Source: an uncultured Verrucomicrobiota bacterium
Lineage (GTDB): Bacteria > Verrucomicrobiota > Verrucomicrobiia > Opitutales > Seribacteraceae
DNA length: 37,684 nt
Assembly (NCBI GenBank): GCA_902615835.1
Contig: CACMQL010000017.1
Coordinates: 1-37,684, forward strand
Direction of reading: 5' to 3'
Both the position numbers and the translations under genes were made by a program. A model generated the notes under the pieces. The model saw only the letters and a program-made list of their open reading frames with translations, made no database searches and was not told the DNA's origin. This document shows positions 31,867 to 37,684 of this stretch, piece after piece; position 1 is the first letter of the stretch, and each line of letters begins with the position of its first letter.

Positions 31867-33786
31867 ATGAGTGAGGAAATCGGACATTTTTGTGGTATTG
31901 CCCTGATTCGATTAAAAAAGCCTCTTTCATACTATGCCGAAAAATATGGCACCCCTTTATGGGGATTTAATCAGCTTTTTCTTTTAATGGAAAAGCAGCA
32001 TAACCGGGGACAGGACGGGGCAGGTATCGGATCAATGAAATTGAATGTGGATGCCGGGCAGGCATTCATGTTCAGGGAAAGAAGTACCAGCAGTAAGGCT
32101 CTGGCGAAAATCTTTGAACAGCAAAATAAAACCCTTACCAAACTTTTCAAGAAAGGGATAGCCTTCCCCGAGTTTCCGGAAACAATCAAGGAACATTTCG
32201 ATTATGGCGGGGAATTGCTCCTGGGTCATCTCAGGTATGGAACATCAGGTTCCTATGGCTCCACTTCGTGTCATCCCTACTTTAGAAAAAGTAATTGGCC
32301 GGGTAAAAACCTAATGGTTGTGGGCAATTTTAATTTGACCAATGTGGAGGAGTTAAACTCCAAGCTGGTTGATCGTGGTCAGCATCCAGTTTTTGATACG
32401 GACACCCAGGCGATTCTTGAAGAGACTGGTTATCATCTGGACGCGATGAATGATCTGCTTGCCAAGGAGGCGGAGTTGGAAAACATATCCGGTCAGGACC
32501 ACTCCCGATGGATTGGTGAACGGGTTGATCTGCCCGAAGTATTTCGAAAGGCATCGGTTAACTGGGATGGCGGGTACGCCCTCGCCGGCATAGTTGGCAA
32601 CGGGGATGCTTTTGCCATGAGGGATCCTCATGGAATCCGCCCGGGTTTTTACTTTGAGGATGAAGAAGTTGTGGCGGTTGCATCCGAACGGGCGCCCTTG
32701 ATGACCGTTTTCGAGAAAAAGATAGAGGAAGTTTCGGAAATCGAACCCGGTTCGATTCTGGTGGTTCGATCGAATGGTGCTGTGATCAAGGAACGTTTTG
32801 CGGAGGATCCAGCAAGAAGGGCCGCCTGTTCATTCGAAAGAATTTATTTTTCCAGGGGGAATGATCCAGGTATCTACGCAGAAAGAAAAACGCTCGGGGC
32901 TTTGCTTGTTCCGCAAGTACTCGAAGTTGTGGGGAAAGATTTCTCCAAGAGCGTTTTCAGCTATGTACCCAATACCGCGGAGAGTGCATATTATGGTTTC
33001 ATGGAGCAGTTGAGGCTGGTTCGTCGGGCGGAAGTGAAACAAAAATTGCTCGTTGCAAAACAAGCGGGTGAATTGACAGATAAACTCATTGACGACTTGG
33101 TGATGGATAACTGGCCAAAGGGCGAGAAAATCGCGAATAAAGATATCAAACTACGCACTTTTATCAGTCAGGAATCCGGTCGTGATCAGTTGGTTTCGCA
33201 TGTTTATGATATTACTTACGGAGTCATTCGGGCCAGGGAAGATGCCTTAGTATGTATCGATGATTCGATTGTTCGGGGCACCACCCTGAAAAGAAGCATT
33301 TTACAAATTCTAGGGCGTTCCAACCCCAACAAGTTGCTGATTGCCTCAACCGCTCCGCAGATCCGCTATCCGGATTGTTATGGGATTGACATGTCAGAAC
33401 TTGGAAAGTTCATCGCCTTCCAGGCAGCCGTTGCCTTGATTAACGAGCGAGGGTACGATGGTCTTCTCTCAGAGGTGGCAATTAAGTGTAAAGAAGCTCT
33501 GAAAGAATCAAATCCCAAGCTGAAAAATCATGTTAAGCGGGTCTATGAAAATTTCACTGCCTCTGAAATTTCGGCGAAAGTTGCGGAACTGGTCAAGCCG
33601 GACTGCTTAAATGGCAGTACGCAAGTGAAGGTCGTTTACCAAAGCATTGAGAACTTACATGAGGCATTGCCCGATCATTCCGGAGACTGGTATTTTACTG
33701 GAGATTATCCAACCCCGGGCGGGTATCGTGTGGTCCATAAGGCATTTCTGAATTATTATGAAAAAAAGGAAGGTCGTAGCTATTAA
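31867..33786 (+). CDS. purF: Amidophosphoribosyltransferase, long Bacteroidetes-like form
   Basis: PurF makes phosphoribosylamine from PRPP and glutamine, the first committed step of purine synthesis. The class II glutaminase starts near Cys9 (HFCGIALIR), with KQHNRGQDGAG, LGHLRYGTSG and RDPHGIRPGFYFE. The PRPP-binding loop CIDDSIVRGTT is at about 462-472. At 639 residues it is much longer than the 450-500 of E. coli or Bacillus. It resembles the long form known from Bacteroidetes, whose N-terminus has a similar RLLKPLEYYQEKYGT stretch (here RLKKPLSYYAEKYGT). The nucleophile Cys is preceded by eight residues that may be processed. It ends the operon. Confidence 0.9.
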   Translation: MSEEIGHFCGIALIRLKKPLSYYAEKYGTPLWGFNQLFLLMEKQHNRGQDGAGIGSMKLNVDAGQAFMFRERSTSSKALAKIFEQQNKTLTKLFKKGIAFPEFPETIKEHFDYGGELLLGHLRYGTSGSYGSTSCHPYFRKSNWPGKNLMVVGNFNLTNVEELNSKLVDRGQHPVFDTDTQAILEETGYHLDAMNDLLAKEAELENISGQDHSRWIGERVDLPEVFRKASVNWDGGYALAGIVGNGDAFAMRDPHGIRPGFYFEDEEVVAVASERAPLMTVFEKKIEEVSEIEPGSILVVRSNGAVIKERFAEDPARRAACSFERIYFSRGNDPGIYAERKTLGALLVPQVLEVVGKDFSKSVFSYVPNTAESAYYGFMEQLRLVRRAEVKQKLLVAKQAGELTDKLIDDLVMDNWPKGEKIANKDIKLRTFISQESGRDQLVSHVYDITYGVIRAREDALVCIDDSIVRGTTLKRSILQILGRSNPNKLLIASTAPQIRYPDCYGIDMSELGKFIAFQAAVALINERGYDGLLSEVAIKCKEALKESNPKLKNHVKRVYENFTASEISAKVAELVKPDCLNGSTQVKVVYQSIENLHEALPDHSGDWYFTGDYPTPGGYRVVHKAFLNYYEKKEGRSY

Positions 33787-33871
33787 TGGGGCCAACCTGC
33801 TCGAACTCCACGGTAAATCTCCCATCGCAAACGGGCTGTTTTCCAAATACGATAAAGTTGTTACCAAAAAA

Positions 33872-33916
33872 TTGACAAAAATCCTTTGACATAGATACGG
33901 ATGATTTCTTTATAAC
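33872..33916 (+). promoter_or_regulatory. Candidate sigma-70 promoter for the HNH gene
   Basis: Two perfect TTGACA boxes occur 14 bp apart (33872-33877 and 33886-33891). Downstream lies TTTATAAC, offering TTTATA at 17-bp spacing or TATAAC at 19-bp spacing from the second box. The -10 ends only 9 bases before the ATG at 33926. Transcription would therefore begin within a few bases of the start codon, suggesting a leaderless or near-leaderless mRNA. Confidence 0.55.
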
Positions 33917-33925
33917 GGTTACAGG

Positions 33926-34513
33926 ATGGACACAAACTATCAGACCCTCGTCTTAAATCGCCTTTGGCAAGCGGTCAATGTAGTGGGAGTAGAGCGGGCA
34001 TTTAGTCTGCTTTCCCTTGATCACGCACAAGTGATTTATGCCGAAGATGGAAGCTTTCGGGTCTTTAATGGTCCTTCTTGGTTTGTGCATTGTAAGGAAT
34101 TGGAGAACATACCCACGGCACGCGTCATTCACACGGTTAACCAGAAAGTTGTGGTGCCTTCCGTGCTCTTGTTACGCTCCTATGACCGGATGTTGATGCA
34201 GGAAATAAAATTCAACCGACAAAATCTTCTGGAAAGGGACGATTACAAATGTCAGTATTGTGGTAAAATCCTGCCACCCAAGGAACTGAATATGGATCAT
34301 GTTATTCCCCGTGACCGGGGAGGGGTGACTTCTTGGGAAAATGTGGTGATTTCATGCATACGTTGTAACAGTAAGAAGAGCAATCGTTTGCCAATAGAGG
34401 CAGGGATGAGACTTTTGAAGGAACCAAGGCGACCACCCCGTCGTCCTTTTGTGACTTCATTGTATGGAAAACCGATGGAAGATACTTGGAGCCATTTTGT
34501 GCAGAGCAAGTAG
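33926..34513 (+). CDS. HNH endonuclease domain protein
   Basis: The 195-residue protein has an N-terminal domain (VLNRLWQAVNVVGVERAFSLL) common to a widespread bacterial HNH family. An HNH finger at about 108-155 follows: CQYC (109-112), the catalytic-type MDHVIPRDRGG (near 124), and CIRC near 145, with SWENVV between. These give two zinc-binding CxxC pairs and the H-N-(H/N) active site. The C-terminus is Arg/Pro-rich. Such proteins are often annotated as HNH endonucleases without known target. No methylase, toxin or restriction partner is near. An ACAGG element is the only candidate ribosome-binding site. Confidence 0.85.
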   Translation: MDTNYQTLVLNRLWQAVNVVGVERAFSLLSLDHAQVIYAEDGSFRVFNGPSWFVHCKELENIPTARVIHTVNQKVVVPSVLLLRSYDRMLMQEIKFNRQNLLERDDYKCQYCGKILPPKELNMDHVIPRDRGGVTSWENVVISCIRCNSKKSNRLPIEAGMRLLKEPRRPPRRPFVTSLYGKPMEDTWSHFVQSK

Positions 34514-34568
34514 TTTACATTTTTGAATGTTTCTCGCTTCAGGCGGGAATCTTGCTATCCATCAAAAT

Positions 34569-36278
34569 ATGGAACCGATCACTTCAGGTAAAGATTCTGA
34601 ACAAAAAGCTATTGATGTTCTTTATCGGATTAGCACCCTTGCCGGAAAGGAAAAAAATCCGCTGCTGGCTTTGGAAGGCATCCTGGATGAGGTCATGAAT
34701 ACCTTTGGAGCAAGCAGTGCATCAATCAGTTTGCTCAATGCAGATTCTGATAAGCTAGCAATTGAAGTGGAACGGGGATTATCCAAATCGAGCAAGGGAT
34801 TCGAATTACCTCGAGGAATTGGGGTGACCGGATGGGTTGCCATGCATGGGGAGCCTTTACTTTGCCCGGATGTTTCCCTGGAAGAAAGATATTTTCAACT
34901 GGATGATAAAATCCGTTGCGAAATGGCGGCACCGCTTAGTGAGGGGAACCGCACGGTGGGGGCTCTCAATGTAGATGCGACTGAAACTCATGCTTTTAGT
35001 CCTGCCGATTTAAGGTTGCTTGTTCTCATGGCCAATGAAGCAAGCCGCGTGCTCGAAAATATGTGGATGATCCAACAACTGCGAAGAAAAGCTGAACAGC
35101 TGCAAACCTTGGTTCTGGTTGGACAGGATATGGCAGGTACCCGAAAAGTTGAAGAGGTTTTGGAATCAATCACCAGGGAGGCGCTTTTGCTTCTCGATTG
35201 CAGTATGTCTGCTTTTTTTCTCTATGAATCAGAGACGGATGAGTTAAAATTAAACTCTCTTCAGGATAAGTCCGGATCTCTATATCATGAAGAAACTCTC
35301 AATCCGGCTGACAGTCTTTTGGGCACTTCTTTAAGAGGGCACCGACAGGTTCAAACCCGTGATCTTTTTAGGACTGAAGAACACCATTTTACGGGGTTAA
35401 TTCGAGAGAAGAATCTCCACTCTATGCTTGTGACTCCGGTGGTTTATGAAGATGAACCCATCGGGCTTCTAACCTTATATGTGGATCGTTCACATCGTTA
35501 CAATGACGACGAGCGTTTAATTGCCCGTGCCTTGGCGGACCTTGGTGCCATTGCGATTCAAAATGCGTTTTTGTATGACCGCGTGTTCTCTTCGGAGGAA
35601 TTTCTGAGAAAGAGTGAGCGTCTTACCACGCTGGGTACCTTGGCTGCCGAGATTGCCCATGAGATTCGAAATCCTCTGATGGTTGTCCGCCTTTTGTTTG
35701 ATTCTCTGGAGTTGAGTGAGCAGGCGGATTCTCATCAGGAGAAAGATCTTCTCATAATCCGTGAAAAATTAAACGACCTTGATCAAATTGCTGGCAGGAT
35801 TTTGGATTTTGGAAAGAGCCGAGAGGCTTTCCGGGTGCAATGTCCGATGCGTGAGATTATGACCGAAGCCGCCCTCTTGGTGCGGCTGAAACTGGAACAG
35901 TCCAAGGTGACCCTCACCATGAATGAACCGGGGGCTGATTACATGGTTTTTGTGGATAAGGGACAAATTCAGCAAGCTCTGCTTAATTTGATTCTCAATG
36001 CTCTGGGAGCGATGCCAAATGGCGGACATTTAACTTTGGAAACCGCGGTTGAGGAAAACAGGTGGGTCAGGGTATTGGTCAAGGATACGGGTAGGGGAAT
36101 ACCTGAAGAATTTAAAAATCGAATCTTTGACTCCTTTCTTACCGCCAGGGTTGGAGGCACCGGACTGGGTTTGACCATTTCCAAGCGCATCATGCGGGCA
36201 CATGACGGTGACTTGGAATTGATGGAGTCCACAGCACAGGGAACCGTTTTCCGTCTCAGTCTGCCGATCGTGGAATAA
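34569..36278 (+). CDS. Orphan histidine kinase with two GAF domains
   Basis: The cytosolic sensor kinase has two GAF domains (about 12-160 and 180-345). An HisKA dimerisation helix with the phospho-acceptor His in EIAHEIRNPLMVVRLL follows. A HATPase_c domain contains the N-box LLNLILNALGAM, G1 DTGRGIP and G2 GGTGLGLTI. No membrane helix is seen, so the ligand or redox cue is internal. No response regulator lies within the window. The ATG at 34569 is chosen because the upstream in-frame ATG at 34527 adds residues without family resemblance, but the choice is uncertain. The gene converges on glnD with only two bases between the stops. Confidence 0.87.
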   Translation: MEPITSGKDSEQKAIDVLYRISTLAGKEKNPLLALEGILDEVMNTFGASSASISLLNADSDKLAIEVERGLSKSSKGFELPRGIGVTGWVAMHGEPLLCPDVSLEERYFQLDDKIRCEMAAPLSEGNRTVGALNVDATETHAFSPADLRLLVLMANEASRVLENMWMIQQLRRKAEQLQTLVLVGQDMAGTRKVEEVLESITREALLLLDCSMSAFFLYESETDELKLNSLQDKSGSLYHEETLNPADSLLGTSLRGHRQVQTRDLFRTEEHHFTGLIREKNLHSMLVTPVVYEDEPIGLLTLYVDRSHRYNDDERLIARALADLGAIAIQNAFLYDRVFSSEEFLRKSERLTTLGTLAAEIAHEIRNPLMVVRLLFDSLELSEQADSHQEKDLLIIREKLNDLDQIAGRILDFGKSREAFRVQCPMREIMTEAALLVRLKLEQSKVTLTMNEPGADYMVFVDKGQIQQALLNLILNALGAMPNGGHLTLETAVEENRWVRVLVKDTGRGIPEEFKNRIFDSFLTARVGGTGLGLTISKRIMRAHDGDLELMESTAQGTVFRLSLPIVE

Positions 36279-36280
36279 GT

Positions 36281-37684
36281 TTAAACTTCGTGGAAAAACT
36301 GGGCGTTGTTCAAAGCCTGGGAAAGTTTTTCCCTAAGTTCAAGAAACAGGACAGGGTTTGTTTTTCCATCACCACCCTTTAATGCAATGTGAAAAATATC
36401 CGTGGCAATCCCTTGCTCCGTGGCAATTCGGGCAAATTCAATGCCGAAACCGCATTCTGAAATTGTTTTCGCAAGCAGGTGAAGTAAACCCACTCGATCC
36501 GGTGCTTTAACTTCCACGATCGTTCTTCCGAGGTTCATGTCTCGGTAGACATCGACTTGGGAAGGAATTTTTTCGCCAAGTTTTTCTCGATTCGAAAATA
36601 ATCGAGTTCCATCAATTTTCTTTCGAAATTCAGAAATTTTCCTTTCGGGCGAGATTTGATTGCGAAGAAAAGTGCGGATTGAATTCTCGCAGGAATCTTT
36701 AGTTTCTTCGTCCTCCACAAATCCACTTTTTTCCATTTCCACATAGAAAGCATCGATGGCAATTCCATCTTGCCGGGTTACGGCTCTTGCTCCCAATATG
36801 TTTAAGCCTGAAATTGAAATAGCCCCTGTAACTTTTTCAAATAAGCCGACCTGATCCTTTGTGATGATATCGATTACGGTGAGCGTTCGTCTTAGGTCAT
36901 TTCGCCAATTAATAACTGCGGATTGCTTTCTTGAATTTTTATTAAGGAATTCACTGAGCATGGAAACATGCAAAGCCACTTCTTCCCTGCCTGAATGAGA
37001 GAAATATCTCATGGGTACCTGATCCAAATGTTCCCTGAGTTCAGATTTGTTTACACCTTTAACATCTAAATCCATGTAAGATTCTTTTATGGTCTCAGGA
37101 TTAGTTGGTGCCCGTTTACCTTCGAGCACGGCAATTGTATTGGTGTAAAGTTGGGTATGCAGTTCTTCTTTATGAGCGCTCCATAAATCGGGTGCAGTGG
37201 CATTCGCATCGCAATAAGTATGAGCATAAAGGAAGCGTAGTCTCTGCTCACCTTCCACAAAGTTGGCGAAGACATCAATGGATTCGGGATCTTCCAAGTC
37301 AAATTTGTTCGCAAAACGGACCATTTCTAAATGATTTCGAATGACAAATAAGACCCGGTCATGCATTTCTTCTGAGATTCCAAGTCTTTTAAGAAGAGGA
37401 ATGGCAATGTCCACCCCGCGGTCGCAATGGCCTTTTGGCCCTTCGTCTTTTCCCAGATCGTGCAGGAATAAAATCAGGTAAAGTAAGCCGGGAACTTCAT
37501 TTTTTCTAATTGCTTCTAAGTATTGTTGTGAATCTGCTCTTTTCCCCTGAAAAACTTCGTCCAAAATTGTTATGCAATGTAAGATATGAACATCCGCAGT
37601 AAACCGGTGATAGAGATCATGCTGAACTTTGCAGTTTAATTTGCCAAACTCTGGGATAAAGCGCCCTAACACCCCAAGTTCATG
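36281..37684 (-). CDS. glnD: GlnD-type [protein-PII] uridylyltransferase, C-terminal part (gene runs off the window)
   Basis: GlnD senses nitrogen by uridylylating and de-uridylylating PII. Only the C-terminal two-thirds are visible. The frame stays open through the end of the window (HELGVLGRFIPEFG, a conserved GlnD stretch before the HD domain). Visible are the HD hydrolase domain (QHDLYHRFTADVH, LFLHDLGK) and two ACT domains. The first is near LTVIDIITKDQVGLFEKV and the second near VEVKAPDRVGLLHLLAKTI, the latter ending the protein. The N-terminal nucleotidyltransferase domain would lie outside. An internal GTG at 37672 is not the true start. Regulator PII (glnB) is not in view. Confidence 0.9.
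   Translation of the reverse strand, partial: HELGVLGRFIPEFGKLNCKVQHDLYHRFTADVHILHCITILDEVFQGKRADSQQYLEAIRKNEVPGLLYLILFLHDLGKDEGPKGHCDRGVDIAIPLLKRLGISEEMHDRVLFVIRNHLEMVRFANKFDLEDPESIDVFANFVEGEQRLRFLYAHTYCDANATAPDLWSAHKEELHTQLYTNTIAVLEGKRAPTNPETIKESYMDLDVKGVNKSELREHLDQVPMRYFSHSGREEVALHVSMLSEFLNKNSRKQSAVINWRNDLRRTLTVIDIITKDQVGLFEKVTGAISISGLNILGARAVTRQDGIAIDAFYVEMEKSGFVEDEETKDSCENSIRTFLRNQISPERKISEFRKKIDGTRLFSNREKLGEKIPSQVDVYRDMNLGRTIVEVKAPDRVGLLHLLAKTISECGFGIEFARIATEQGIATDIFHIALKGGDGKTNPVLFLELREKLSQALNNAQFFHEV

Noticed and set aside
36277-36288. Bidirectional terminator between the kinase and glnD
   Set aside because: The 12-bp AT-rich palindrome is too short and weak to terminate, and it overlaps both stop codons.

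Overview
The window looks like a chromosomal stretch from a Gram-negative bacterium, most likely of the Verrucomicrobiota (Opitutae/Puniceicoccales-like). This placement is inference. It rests on an outer-membrane two-partner secretion pair, secreted FecR-domain proteins, a secreted RCC1-repeat protein with a Trp/Tyr-rich C-terminal module, a long PurF of the kind familiar from Bacteroidetes, and a GlnD-type protein. Coding density is high. No rRNA, tRNA, CRISPR array, insertion sequence or prophage was recognised, and no stretch over 300 bases lacks a gene.

Layout. (1) 1-4773: dTDP-sugar genes rfbB-rfbA, a perfect 26-bp palindrome, then metK-ahcY of the S-adenosylmethionine cycle, closed by a strong intrinsic terminator. 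(2) 4817-8867: GTPase obgE, two overlapping tiny basic ORFs, yaaA (minus), a secreted protein with two RDGR repeats, and a TerB-like protein (minus). (3) 8942-17967: a surface/secretion island. It holds an internally duplicated membrane-anchored protein, a frameshifted FecR-domain gene, then a tightly packed run of TpsB transporter, TpsA-like exoprotein, intact FecR-domain protein and an RCC1 beta-propeller mosaic protein. (4) 18061-26169: a ten-gene Mrp-type cation/proton antiporter operon with a split A subunit and three proton-channel subunits. (5) 26206-27720: a lytic transglycosylase lipoprotein and a Xer recombinase. (6) 27799-33786: purine operon purS-FAH-purQ-purL-purF, with a fumarylacetoacetate-hydrolase-family gene translationally coupled inside it. 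(7) 33926-37684: HNH nuclease, an orphan double-GAF histidine kinase and, convergent to it, the 3' part of a glnD-like gene that runs off the window.

How the parts work together. rfbB and rfbA make dTDP-4-keto-6-deoxyglucose for envelope polysaccharide. MetK and AhcY make SAM and remove SAH. The antiporter operon encodes one membrane complex for Na+/H+ exchange. PurS, PurQ and PurL form FGAM synthase and PurF catalyses the first committed step of the same pathway. The strongest candidate for an undescribed system is region 3. There a TPS exporter and substrate are translationally linked to a secreted FecR-domain protein and a large propeller protein, and a decayed second FecR gene plus a duplicated-domain membrane protein lie just upstream.
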